From Ancylobacter sonchi (GTDB lineage: Bacteria > Pseudomonadota > Alphaproteobacteria > Rhizobiales > Xanthobacteraceae), in assembly GCF_018390695.1 (NCBI RefSeq), contig NZ_JAHBGF010000028.1, positions 248,001-312,000 on the forward strand: DNA of 64,000 bases, read 5' to 3'. Positions 16,137-24,026 of the stretch are shown piece after piece. Within the stretch, counting starts at the first letter, position 1; each line of letters begins with the position of its first letter. Below the pieces are notes generated by a model. That model saw nothing but the letters and a program-made list of their open reading frames with translations, ran no database searches and had not been told where the DNA came from. Made by a program: the position numbers and the translations under genes.

Positions 16137-16883
16137 GTGAGTGACGACCGGACACAACTGCCGAGCTATCGGCTTCCCGCCCTCGACCAGGACTTCCTGC
16201 TCGGCGATTCGATGCGCGGCGTGCGCTTCCTGCTCGAATACGCCAAGGCCGAGGAAGAGCTGCGGCGGTGGCGGATCCGCTCGACCGTGGTGGTGTTCGG
16301 CTCGGCGCGGGTGCGGGAGGACGGGCCGGGACGCCAGCCTGTCCTCTACGAACAGGCGCGGGCCTTCGGGCGGATCGCGTCGGAGCGTGGCGGCGCGCTC
16401 GGGCTCGGCGACCACGGCGTGCGCGACAACGTGATCGCCACCGGCGGCGGGCCGGGGCTGATGGAGGCGGCCAATCGCGGTGCCTTCGAGGCGGCGGCGC
16501 CGAGCATCGGGTTCAACATCAGCCTGCCGCACGAGCAGGCCCCCAATCCCTACACCACGCCGCAGCTCACCTTCCGCTTCCACTATTTCGCGATGCGCAA
16601 GATGCACCTCGCCATGCGGGCGAGCGCGCTGGTGGTGTTTCCCGGCGGCTTCGGCACGCTCGACGAATTGTTCGAGATCCTCAACCTGCGGGCGACGAAC
16701 AAGGCGCAGCCGGTCGGCATCGTGCTGTTCGACGAGGCCTATTGGCGCTCGGTGATCAATTTCCGCGCGCTGGTCGACAACGGCATGATCGACGAGGACG
16801 AGTGCGGCCTGTTCGAGTTCGCCGACACCGCCGAGGATGTCTGGGCGAAGCTTATTGCCGGAGGGTTGAAGGTGCCGGCCTGA
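16137..16883 (+). CDS. LOG family protein (TIGR00730-like, cytokinin riboside phosphoribohydrolase fold)
   Basis: A 248-residue cytoplasmic protein with both LOG signature elements: GGGPGLMEAANRGAFE and PGGFGTLDELFEIL. The family hydrolyses the N-glycosidic bond of nucleotide 5'-monophosphates, including cytokinin nucleotides. An extended N-terminal part with RSTVVVFGSARV matches the longer proteobacterial type. The start is a GTG at 16137 with GGAGGAG ten bases upstream; the open frame continues upstream without a better start. Its last 32 bases overlap the convergent hydrolase gene. Whether it makes cytokinin or only recycles nucleotides cannot be told. Confidence 0.9.
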   Translation: MSDDRTQLPSYRLPALDQDFLLGDSMRGVRFLLEYAKAEEELRRWRIRSTVVVFGSARVREDGPGRQPVLYEQARAFGRIASERGGALGLGDHGVRDNVIATGGGPGLMEAANRGAFEAAAPSIGFNISLPHEQAPNPYTTPQLTFRFHYFAMRKMHLAMRASALVVFPGGFGTLDELFEILNLRATNKAQPVGIVLFDEAYWRSVINFRALVDNGMIDEDECGLFEFADTAEDVWAKLIAGGLKVPA

Positions 16884-17970
16884 TCCGGCCGGCGCGGGCG
16901 TCGATCCAGTTGGCGATCTCCGGCCAGGTTTCCGCATGCGCCCGCCGCCCGGCGAGTATGGCGAGGTGCTGGAGGCCGACGCCGACCTCCGGCGGGTGCT
17001 CGACGATGCGGGTATCGTCGCTCGCGATGCGGGCGAGGAACGGCTCGACCGCCGTGCGCGGACCGATCTCATCCGCCGGATTGACGAGGGCGAGCACCGG
17101 CAGGCGCAATTGCTGCGGACCGAGCCTGCGGCCGCCGAGTTCGATCCGCCCGCGGCGGAACCGATCCTCCCGGTAGAGCCAGCGGACGATCTCGTGCACC
17201 AGCCGGCCGGGGAGGGGCACCTCGTCCAGCGCCCAGCGTTCGACGTGGACGTGGATGTCGAACGCCGCCGGGTCGGCAAGGCTCAGCGCGGCGTCGAGCC
17301 AGCGCGACCACACGAAGGTGCTCGGCGACAGCAGGGCGCAGCCCTGTGACAGCAGCGAGCCGGCCACCGGGCTGTCCTCAGGCGTCTCGGATTTCTGCGC
17401 CACCACGACGTCGCGGAACGGGCTGGAGCCGGCCTCGAAGCAAAGAGGGGCGCCGAGCAGCACCAGCCCGGCGAAGCGGGGAGGCTCGAGGGTACAGGCG
17501 AGGGCGGCGAGCGTGCCGCCAAGTGAATGTCCGGCGATCACCGGCACCGCGCCGGCGCGTTCGGCCGCGATGAGGCGGGCGGCGGAGAGCAGCGCCAGCA
17601 CATAGGCGGCGATGCCGGCCGGCGCGTCGCCGCTGCGTGGCGGCTCCCATTCGACGAGATGCACCGCAAAGCCGTGGTCGAGGCAGAAGCGCACCGGGCT
17701 CACCTGCGGCGTCAGGTCCCAGACATAGGGGCGCTTGATCGGTGCCGGCACGAAGAGCAGGGCAGGCCCGTCGGACCCGCCGGCATAGCGGCGGAGCCGC
17801 CAATGCGGGCCCGTCGCGATCACCTCATAGGGGGTCTCATGCGGCTGGTAGCCGAACATATCGAGCGCGCGCGCCTGGGCGTGGCGCAACTCGTCCATCG
17901 CCGCGAGCTGCACGGCGCGCAGCCCGGCGAACGCCTCGGGCATGGAGTGCTGCGAGACAGGTTGCTCCAT
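16852..17970 (-). CDS. PHA-synthase-like alpha/beta hydrolase
   Basis: A 372-residue soluble alpha/beta-hydrolase with the fold and spacing of PHA synthase (PhaC) relatives: PALLFVPAPIKRPYVWDL, GHSLGG (nucleophile Ser149), LVNPADEIGP (Asp) and VGLQHLAIL (His). True PHA synthases use cysteine in a GxCxG box, so the serine here points to a hydrolase rather than a polymerase. Start at 17970: GAGGAG lies nine bases upstream. Its 3' end overlaps the convergent LOG gene by 32 bases. No phasin or other PHA genes are nearby. Confidence 0.82.
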   Translation of the reverse strand: MEQPVSQHSMPEAFAGLRAVQLAAMDELRHAQARALDMFGYQPHETPYEVIATGPHWRLRRYAGGSDGPALLFVPAPIKRPYVWDLTPQVSPVRFCLDHGFAVHLVEWEPPRSGDAPAGIAAYVLALLSAARLIAAERAGAVPVIAGHSLGGTLAALACTLEPPRFAGLVLLGAPLCFEAGSSPFRDVVVAQKSETPEDSPVAGSLLSQGCALLSPSTFVWSRWLDAALSLADPAAFDIHVHVERWALDEVPLPGRLVHEIVRWLYREDRFRRGRIELGGRRLGPQQLRLPVLALVNPADEIGPRTAVEPFLARIASDDTRIVEHPPEVGVGLQHLAILAGRRAHAETWPEIANWIDARAGRIRPAPSTLRQ

Positions 17971-18093
17971 GACGTTCCGCTCCTCGAACGTCGTCGGACC
18001 ACCACCGCGATGCGGCCGGTGGCCGGACATCGACAGAGAGCGTAGCACGCGATTATGGCAGATCGGCAGACATCCGGCCTATCGGCAGGACGC

Positions 18094-18157
18094 CCGTTCT
18101 CAGCTGCAGCGGCCGAGGCTCCCCGCCGTTCTCAGCTGCAGCGGCCGAGGCTCCCCG
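18094..18157. repeat. Perfect 32-bp tandem duplication spanning a stop codon
   Basis: Positions 18094-18125 and 18126-18157 are identical over 32 bases. The right-hand copy contains the last codons and stop of the DUF2147 gene (minus strand), and the left-hand copy repeats them just downstream. The period is not a multiple of three. It looks like a recent replication-slippage event after the 3' end of the gene. Confidence 0.9.
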
Positions 18158-18593
18158 GCGCGCGGGTCCATTCCATCGTCTCGCCCAGCGCCTCGAGGCC
18201 GACGAAGCCGATCATCGCCAGCCGCCCGTTCTTCCGGAGCTCGGCGGACAGACGGTAGCGGCTGCCGGTCTCGGGATCGTAGATCCAGCCGCCCTCGTAA
18301 CGGTTGCCCTTGGCCTGCAGGTCGCCGAACACGCGCAGGCCGCAGATCGGCCGGTTGCGCGCCGAGGTGTCGGGATTGCGCGCGTCGCGCAGCGGCTGGC
18401 CGTCCATGGTCGGCGTCTTCAGCCAGACGATGCGGCCGCACACCGCCCCGCCGCACGGCGCGATCTCGACGGCGCCTTGTCCGTCATCGGTCACCCACAC
18501 GCCGCTGATGTCCTCGGGCGCGGCTTCGGCGGCCGGGGCGGCGACGAGAAGGGACAGTGCCGCGAGGGCGGACAGCATCAGAGGTCGGCGCAT
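18132..18593 (-). CDS. DUF2147 secreted protein
   Basis: A 153-residue protein with a clear Sec signal peptide (residues 1-24, ending AAEAA). The DUF2147 core follows: GVWVTDDGQGAVEI, CGGAVCGRIVWLK, ICGLRVFGDLQAKGNRYEGG and WIYDPETGSRYRL. Three conserved cysteines may bridge. The family is found in periplasm or outer envelope and has no established activity. GGGAG is seven bases before the ATG. The start lies 16 bases inside the end of the upstream SMR-like gene, so it is probably the last cistron of the eight-gene operon starting at 24732. Its stop lies in a 32-bp tandem duplication. Confidence 0.87.
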   Translation of the reverse strand: MRRPLMLSALAALSLLVAAPAAEAAPEDISGVWVTDDGQGAVEIAPCGGAVCGRIVWLKTPTMDGQPLRDARNPDTSARNRPICGLRVFGDLQAKGNRYEGGWIYDPETGSRYRLSAELRKNGRLAMIGFVGLEALGETMEWTRAPGSLGRCS

Positions 18594-19033
18594 GATTTCA
18601 CTCCCGTGGACGGTGTCGACGCGGCAGGTTTGGCCTGCTCAGCGGTTTTGGCCTCGTTCGGCTCGGCCTCGGGGCCGATCAGCCAGACCCCGGCGAGAAT
18701 GAGGGCGATTCCGAGCGCGGGCACAAGCCCCACACCCTCGCCGAAGATCAGCCAGCTGGCCAGCGGCACCGTGACATAGCTCAGCGTCGTCAGTGGGAAC
18801 GCCTTGCCGAGCGGGCAGTACTTCAGGATCAGGATCCAGGAGGCATAGGTGGCGAAATAGAGCAGCGCCGCCACCCAGCTCGCCGGCGACTGAGCCACCG
18901 CCTGCAGGAAGGCCGGGCTGATCGGCATGTCGCCGATGGCGCGCGAGGTCGCCTCGAAGGCGATCTGGGTGCCGGTGTCGACCAGGAGATAGATCCCGAC
19001 CAGCACGGGAAAACGCAGCGAGGCGGCGATCAT
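18578..19033 (-). CDS. SMR/EamA-like four-helix membrane protein (B)
   Basis: A 151-residue small inner-membrane protein with four hydrophobic segments and a charged C-terminal tail. Shape and motifs (IAFEATS, ILKYCPLGKAFPLTTLSYVTVPLASWLIFGE) match half-size drug/metabolite transporters of the EmrE/ArnE-ArnF type, which work as dimers. Its start overlaps the GNAT gene stop (ATGA, 19030-19033). A second four-helix protein of the same kind is encoded upstream in the operon (21317-21685), suggesting a heterodimeric exporter or flippase. Substrate unknown. Confidence 0.8.
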   Translation of the reverse strand: MIAASLRFPVLVGIYLLVDTGTQIAFEATSRAIGDMPISPAFLQAVAQSPASWVAALLYFATYASWILILKYCPLGKAFPLTTLSYVTVPLASWLIFGEGVGLVPALGIALILAGVWLIGPEAEPNEAKTAEQAKPAASTPSTGVKSCADL

Positions 19034-20337
19034 GACACCTGCTCCCGCTTGTGGTGCGCCACGAGGTCGGGGTCCCAGCGCGGAAAGCCCAGCCACGGCA
19101 CGGCGAGGCGCACCAGCGCGTGCAGGGCGGGGTTGAGGTGCTTCACCATGATGGTGGAGGGTCGCAGCCCGCTGCCGTAGCGCAGCTTCGAGGCGAAGGC
19201 GGTCTGCCCCGTCTGCAGGAAGCGCTTGCCGAGACGCTGGCACAGTTTCACGTTTTCCGCCCAACTCACCGCGTAGAGATCGTGGTCGCGGGCCAGCGGA
19301 TAGGCCATGCCGAGGAATTTGTCGATCACCCGATCCGGTTCGAGCAGCAGCAGGTTGAACGCCGCCAATTGGTCGCCGATCCGGTAGAAGGCGAACAGCG
19401 TGCGCTCGGGCTGCGCGGCGGCGACGCGCTCGAAATAGCCGTCCGGCAGGTCCTCGAAGTCGCCATAGCGCACATGGCTCTGCGCCCGCGTCGCGTCATA
19501 GAGGGCGCGCACCTCCTCCTCCAGCCCGGCGATGGAATGGCGCCATTCGACGCTGACGCGGTCGGCGCGCTTCAGCTTGCGGCGCAGGTCCTTGCGGGTG
19601 GCGGAGGACAGCCGCGCCAGCCAGTCATCGACAGTGGAGGTGCCGGCGAGGTCGAGCACCGCATGCGGCAGGCTTTCCAGCACCACATAGCCGGCGGCCC
19701 GCAGGGCAGGGCCGACGCGCTCCATCTCCGCCGGGTCGAGGTCCTTGACGGCGATCAGCCCGGCCTTCTGCCGCCGGGCCTCGGCCTCGACGCCGCGCAG
19801 CAGTTCGGCGAGCACGGCGTCGCGCTCCGCTGGGGTGAGCATTGGATCAAGCGCCACCGGGCAATTCTCGGTGAAGGGCGAGCCGATGGCGAGCAGCCGC
19901 CATTCCTGGCCGCGCAGCAAGGCGCGCGCGCCCGAGCGTGCCAGCCGGCCGAGCTGATCACCGAGCGAGCCGCCCGCCTGTGCCGCGCTTTCCTCCTGGA
20001 ACGGGGTGTCCAGCCGGTAGCCGACGGTGAACAGCGGCAGGCCGCCGCGAAATCCTTTGCCATCCGTGAGGCTGGCCGCCGCCAGGCGAAAGCTGGGTGG
20101 CGTGCCGGTCTCGCAGGCGACCAGATAGTCCCACCCCTCGGCGTCGTCCGGGCGGCACGCGATCCAGTCCTGCCGGGCGATGTCGGTCACGCCGGCATGG
20201 ATGCGCACCTGCCGTCCGGCAGGCGTGCCGGCTCCGGTCGATGAGGTTGTCATGCCGGAGTCCCGGGATGCCGCCGTCTGCCAGGATGAACGCCCTTCGC
20301 CGGCCGGCAGGCCGAGCGACAGGGGCTCATGAGCCAT
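19030..20337 (-). CDS. GNAT / FemAB-like acyl- or aminoacyltransferase
   Basis: A roughly 435-residue soluble protein. The N-terminal half resembles the peptidogalycan/GNAT proteins of proteobacteria (ACETGTPPSFRLA, TVGYRLDTPF), and the C-terminal half has an acetyltransferase-like segment (ERTLFAFYRIGDQLAAFNLLLLEPDRVIDKFLGM), as in FemAB/CelD-type double-GNAT enzymes. The donor and acceptor are not evident. Two starts are possible: ATG 20337 (11-base overlap with the hydrolase stop) and ATG 20253; I list the longer. Position between an esterase-like hydrolase and a small transporter suggests it acylates a product made by the operon. Confidence 0.72.
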   Translation of the reverse strand: MAHEPLSLGLPAGEGRSSWQTAASRDSGMTTSSTGAGTPAGRQVRIHAGVTDIARQDWIACRPDDAEGWDYLVACETGTPPSFRLAAASLTDGKGFRGGLPLFTVGYRLDTPFQEESAAQAGGSLGDQLGRLARSGARALLRGQEWRLLAIGSPFTENCPVALDPMLTPAERDAVLAELLRGVEAEARRQKAGLIAVKDLDPAEMERVGPALRAAGYVVLESLPHAVLDLAGTSTVDDWLARLSSATRKDLRRKLKRADRVSVEWRHSIAGLEEEVRALYDATRAQSHVRYGDFEDLPDGYFERVAAAQPERTLFAFYRIGDQLAAFNLLLLEPDRVIDKFLGMAYPLARDHDLYAVSWAENVKLCQRLGKRFLQTGQTAFASKLRYGSGLRPSTIMVKHLNPALHALVRLAVPWLGFPRWDPDLVAHHKREQVS

Positions 20338-21307
20338 GGCCCGCCCCGACGGAGGCCAGCGCGGCCGATCCGAGGCCGGGAACGAGGTCGGCGGCTTCGC
20401 GCCCACCCGGCGCCGCGACTGCCTCCGCCGTGACATTGGCATTGGCGGCGGCACTCGGCCGCGCCCAGCCGGTCGGCTCGGCCTGCTCGGCCTCGACATC
20501 GCGGGCGATGCGGTTGACGAACTCCACCACCCGGTCGCCGACGAGGTGCCGCTGCCGGTCCACGGTGACGAGATGGTAGCTGTCCTCCAGCACCATGGTG
20601 TCGACGACGCCGCCGAGGCGGCGCTGCAAGGTGATGGCGTTGTCGAGGCTGGCGATGTCGTCGTGTCGGGCGTGCACGACCAGGGTGCGCTGGCGGATCA
20701 GCGGAAGCATCGGCTTGATCTTGGCGGTGAGCCGCCACAGCTCGCGCAGCGCCATGGCCGGGGTGGCGAGCAGGCCGGCTTCGGCGCTGCTGCCGTGGCG
20801 CATGGAATAGGCGACCATCGCCCGGGTGCGCTCGTCCTTCAGCCCGTAGGGCTCGCGCTCCTCGAAGCGGTAGCGCCGGCCGAACGGCGTGTTGATGAAC
20901 AGCCGCAGCAGGAAGCTGTATTTCGGGATCGACCAGCCGTCATAGGTCAGGGTCGGCGCCAGCATGACGAGCCCGCGCACGCGCTGCGACTGGCGTGCCG
21001 CTACCAGCGCCGCCAGCACCGCGCCCATGGAGAGGCCGCCGACCAGAATGGTCGAGCAGCGCTTTTCCAATTCGTGCAGGGCGTCGACGGCGCTGTCGTA
21101 CCAGTCCTCGAAGCCGGTGGCGGTCAGGTCGTCCTCGGTGCCGCAATGGCCGGCCAGCTGGCAGCACATGGCGGTGTAGCCGGCCGCCGCGAGCCGGCGC
21201 GCAATGTCGCGCATCTCGACCGGGGTGCCGCCGAGGCCGTGGATGAGCAGCACGCCGACCGGACCGCGTTCATAGAGAATGGAATGATCGGCCACGGCCT
21301 TCACCAC
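20327..21307 (-). CDS. Alpha/beta-hydrolase (carboxylesterase Est30-like)
   Basis: A 326-residue cytoplasmic hydrolase. The oxyanion strand is VLLIHGLGGTP, the nucleophile elbow is GLSMG (Ser93), the acid lies in VHARHDDIAS and the histidine in DSYHLVTVD. This order matches carboxylesterases and monoacylglycerol-lipase relatives of the Est30 group. The last 60 residues are an Ala/Gly-rich extension beyond the catalytic core. It follows the SMR-like gene after nine bases and overlaps the GNAT gene by 11. In this setting it may hydrolyse or transfer an acyl group, but that is inference. Confidence 0.83.
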   Translation of the reverse strand: MVKAVADHSILYERGPVGVLLIHGLGGTPVEMRDIARRLAAAGYTAMCCQLAGHCGTEDDLTATGFEDWYDSAVDALHELEKRCSTILVGGLSMGAVLAALVAARQSQRVRGLVMLAPTLTYDGWSIPKYSFLLRLFINTPFGRRYRFEEREPYGLKDERTRAMVAYSMRHGSSAEAGLLATPAMALRELWRLTAKIKPMLPLIRQRTLVVHARHDDIASLDNAITLQRRLGGVVDTMVLEDSYHLVTVDRQRHLVGDRVVEFVNRIARDVEAEQAEPTGWARPSAAANANVTAEAVAAPGGREAADLVPGLGSAALASVGAGHGS

Positions 21308-21316
21308 GTGCCTTCC

Positions 21317-21685
21317 TCACAGTTCACTGGCGACGAGAACAATGCCCGCCATGATCAGCAGTGCCCCCGCCCAATGGTTCCGGCCCAGCCGCTCACCGAG
21401 AAACAGGTGGCTGGCCGCCAGAACACCGAGAATGTTCAGGCTGGCGAGCGGAAAGGCGATGGAGAGCGGCACCAGGGCCAGAATGCGGATCCATATAATG
21501 AATTCCGCCACATATATACCGATTCCGGCCAGCAGCCAGGGCGTCGCCACCAGCGAGCGGACGAAGGCCCCCCAGCGGCCCTTTTCAGGTGTCGGGGTAT
21601 TGTCCGCCCCCAGCTTGAAGGCGATCTGGCCGAGAATGTCGCAGGTGACGGAAAGCGCAAACAGCGCGACGAGTTCGAGCGTCAT
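21317..21685 (-). CDS. SMR/EamA-like four-helix membrane protein (A)
   Basis: A 122-residue membrane protein with four predicted helices. It belongs to the small multidrug resistance-like / half-EamA group (GQIAFKLGADNTP after helix 1, IWIRILALVPLSIAFPLASL, then LFLGERLG). Its ATG overlaps the stop of the arginase-like gene (21682-21685). Classical SMR proteins carry a Glu in helix 1 that exchanges protons for cations; here helix 1 lacks it. That makes a lipid-flippase-like role (as in ArnE/ArnF) at least as likely as cation export. Confidence 0.8.
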   Translation of the reverse strand: MTLELVALFALSVTCDILGQIAFKLGADNTPTPEKGRWGAFVRSLVATPWLLAGIGIYVAEFIIWIRILALVPLSIAFPLASLNILGVLAASHLFLGERLGRNHWAGALLIMAGIVLVASEL

Positions 21686-22614
21686 TGCAGCAGCGCCTCC
21701 ATCGCCGAGACGATGCGCAGATTGGTCGCCTCGTTGACGGCGATGCCGGCATCGGGCGGCACCGGGCGCTGGTCGCGGTCGAGCCGGGCGAGCAGCGAGC
21801 GCACCAGCCCGAGCGGGCCTTCCGGCGAGTAGTCGCCGCAGACGTCCATGCCGATCAGCGGCCGCCGGGCGGCGATGATGTCGATCGCCTCCAGCACCGC
21901 GTCAAGGCTGAGGCGGCCCTGGTCCCAATTGGTCACCGCCTCGGCGGAGGTCAGTGCGTCCTTGTCGAGGCTGACCCAGACCGGCGCGTCGGGCAGCCGC
22001 TCGGCGATGCCGGCGATGCGCCCGGCCCAGTCGTCCTGCGCGAGGCCATGCCAGCGCAGGCCGTCGCGGGCGAGGCCGCCCTTGCCGTGCGCCCCGGCAT
22101 TCTCGAAGGAGGGGCCGGCATAGAACGTTGCGCCGTCGAACCAGGGATGCAGTTCCAGCCGGCCGGAGCGCAGCGCGCCGACCGCGCCGCCCCGCAGCTG
22201 CGGCGCCTCGATGTCGGCGCTCGCCGGGCCGAGCGTGACGACGCGCAGCACCTGCGGCAGTTCCAGCGCCCGCGCCACCCAGGAGCCGCAATTGATGCTG
22301 GAGGGAAAGCGGATCCAGTCCGGATGGTTGTCGAAATGGATGATGCTCACCGGCTGCTTCAGCCGCTTCACCAGCAGCAGCGACAGATGGTGGAAATCGC
22401 CGGAGCCGATGAAATGAATGTCGCCCGGCGCCGGCGGGCCGAGCCGCGCGTCGAGGGCGTCGAGCGCCTCCTCCGAGGCCAGCAGCCGCAGGCGCGGGGC
22501 AAGGTCGCGGGCGGCGACGACATCGCCGCCCGAGCGTGCGCATGACGCGACCAGACCGGGCTGGGCCGCAAGCGAGCCATCCGTGTCCAGCAGGCGTATG
22601 CGCATCGGCGTCAC
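21682..22614 (-). CDS. Arginase/ureohydrolase-like protein
   Basis: A 310-residue enzyme of the ureohydrolase fold. Metal motifs are recognisable but changed: GSGDFHH (residues 70-76) for GGDHS, DNHPD (95-99) for DAHTD, and SLDKD (215-219) for SFDID. All the Asp/His ligand positions look kept, so a dinuclear metal site is likely. Canonical arginases, agmatinases and formimidoylglutamases differ in the flanking residues, so the substrate is unassigned. The start is GTG at 22614 (GTGA overlap with the aminotransferase stop) or ATG at 22605. It ends in ATGA overlap with the small transporter. Confidence 0.75.
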   Translation of the reverse strand: MTPMRIRLLDTDGSLAAQPGLVASCARSGGDVVAARDLAPRLRLLASEEALDALDARLGPPAPGDIHFIGSGDFHHLSLLLVKRLKQPVSIIHFDNHPDWIRFPSSINCGSWVARALELPQVLRVVTLGPASADIEAPQLRGGAVGALRSGRLELHPWFDGATFYAGPSFENAGAHGKGGLARDGLRWHGLAQDDWAGRIAGIAERLPDAPVWVSLDKDALTSAEAVTNWDQGRLSLDAVLEAIDIIAARRPLIGMDVCGDYSPEGPLGLVRSLLARLDRDQRPVPPDAGIAVNEATNLRIVSAMEALLQ

Positions 22615-24026
22615 CGGGGCGTGACCCGCTCGAACAGCTGGTCGAGCAGGGCGAGGGCAAGATCGATCTCCTCATAGGAAATCGTCAGCGCCGGCGCCAC
22701 GGTGATCACGTTCTTATGGTAACCGCCGATGTCGAGCACCAGGCCGTAGCGCTCGCCGCCATGGACGAGGTCGCCCTTCAGCGCTTCGTCGACCATCAGG
22801 TCGACCAGCTTCTTCGACGGCGTGTAGCTGTCATGCGGCTCGCAGATCTCGATGCGCAGGGCGAGGCCGAGGCCGTCGACGTCGCCGACGATCTTGTGCT
22901 TCTCCTTGAGCGCCTTCAGGCCGTCGAGGAAATAGGCGCCCTTGGCCGGCACGGTGGTCTCGTAGTCATCCTCGCGCATCATGCGCATGGCTTCGAGCGC
23001 CACGGCGGTGCCGAGCGGGTTGGCGTTGAAGGTGGAGTGCGTCGAGCCGGCCGGGAACACGGTCGGGTTGATCAACTCTTCGCGCGCCCAGATGCCGGAC
23101 AGCGGGTTGAGGCCGTTGGTCAGCGCCTTGCCGAACACCAGCACGTCCGGCGTGACGCCGAAGTGCTCGATCGACCACAGCTTGCCGGTGCGGTAGAAGC
23201 CCATCTGGATTTCGTCGACGACGAGCAGGATGCCGTGCTTGTCGAGCACGCGCTTCAGCTCGGGGAAGAAGTTCGGCGGCGGGATGACGTAGCCGCCGGT
23301 GCCCTGGATCGGCTCGACATAGAAGGCGGCATATTCCGCCTGGCCGACCTTGGGGTCCCACACGCCGTTATATTCGCTCTCGAACAGGCGCTCGAACTTC
23401 TTCACGCACAGCTCGCCATATTCCTCCTTCGACATGCCGCGCGGGCCGCGGAAGTGATAGGGGAACTCAATGAACTGCGCGCGCTCGCCGAAATGGCCGT
23501 AGCGGCGGCGGTAGCGGTAGGAGGAGGTGATCGCCGAGGCGCCCAGCGTACGGCCGTGATAGCCGCCCTCGAAGGCGAACATCAGGCTCTTCCCGTTCGA
23601 GGCGTTGCGCACGATCTTCAGCGAGTCTTCCACCGCCTGCGCGCCGCCGACGTTGAAGTGCACGCGGCCCTTCTGGCCGAAGCGCTCCTGCGCGCCGATG
23701 GCGATCTCGGCGGCGAGCTCGATCTTCTCCTTGTGGAGATACTGGCTGGCGACCTGCGGCAGGCGATCGATCTGGCGCTTCAGCGCCTCGTTCAGGCGCG
23801 GATTGGCATAGCCGAAATTGACCGCCGAGTACCACATCTGCAGGTCGAGGAACTGTTGGCCCTCGTCGTCATAGATGAAGGAACCTTCGCAGCGCTCGAA
23901 GATCTTCGGCACTTCCGTGTAGTGTACCGTATCTCCGTAGGAGCAGTATTCGGCTTCCAGAGCATAGAGACGTTCGCGGTCGTTCTCACTCGCCAGCGGA
24001 TTGGAGGTCGGATTACGGTCAAGCAT
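22611..24026 (-). CDS. Class III PLP-dependent aminotransferase
   Basis: A 471-residue fold-type I aminotransferase of the ornithine/GABA/diaminobutyrate subgroup. Features are the phosphate cup at GGAQAVED, FEGGYHGRTLGAS, the PLP-ring aspartate in VVDEIQMGFYRTG (Asp271) and the Schiff-base lysine in FGKALTNG (Lys300). Sequence does not decide the amino donor. It is coupled to the phosphatase gene (eight-base overlap) and to the arginase-like gene (four-base overlap), which argues for one pathway producing an amino compound from a phosphorylated or keto precursor. Confidence 0.88.
   Translation of the reverse strand: MLDRNPTSNPLASENDRERLYALEAEYCSYGDTVHYTEVPKIFERCEGSFIYDDEGQQFLDLQMWYSAVNFGYANPRLNEALKRQIDRLPQVASQYLHKEKIELAAEIAIGAQERFGQKGRVHFNVGGAQAVEDSLKIVRNASNGKSLMFAFEGGYHGRTLGASAITSSYRYRRRYGHFGERAQFIEFPYHFRGPRGMSKEEYGELCVKKFERLFESEYNGVWDPKVGQAEYAAFYVEPIQGTGGYVIPPPNFFPELKRVLDKHGILLVVDEIQMGFYRTGKLWSIEHFGVTPDVLVFGKALTNGLNPLSGIWAREELINPTVFPAGSTHSTFNANPLGTAVALEAMRMMREDDYETTVPAKGAYFLDGLKALKEKHKIVGDVDGLGLALRIEICEPHDSYTPSKKLVDLMVDEALKGDLVHGGERYGLVLDIGGYHKNVITVAPALTISYEEIDLALALLDQLFERVTPR

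Noticed and set aside
16852-17970. PHA synthase (phaC)
   Set aside because: Overall similar fold, but the nucleophile is Ser in GHSLGG rather than Cys in the PhaC GxCxG box, and no phasin, phaA or phaB genes are near.
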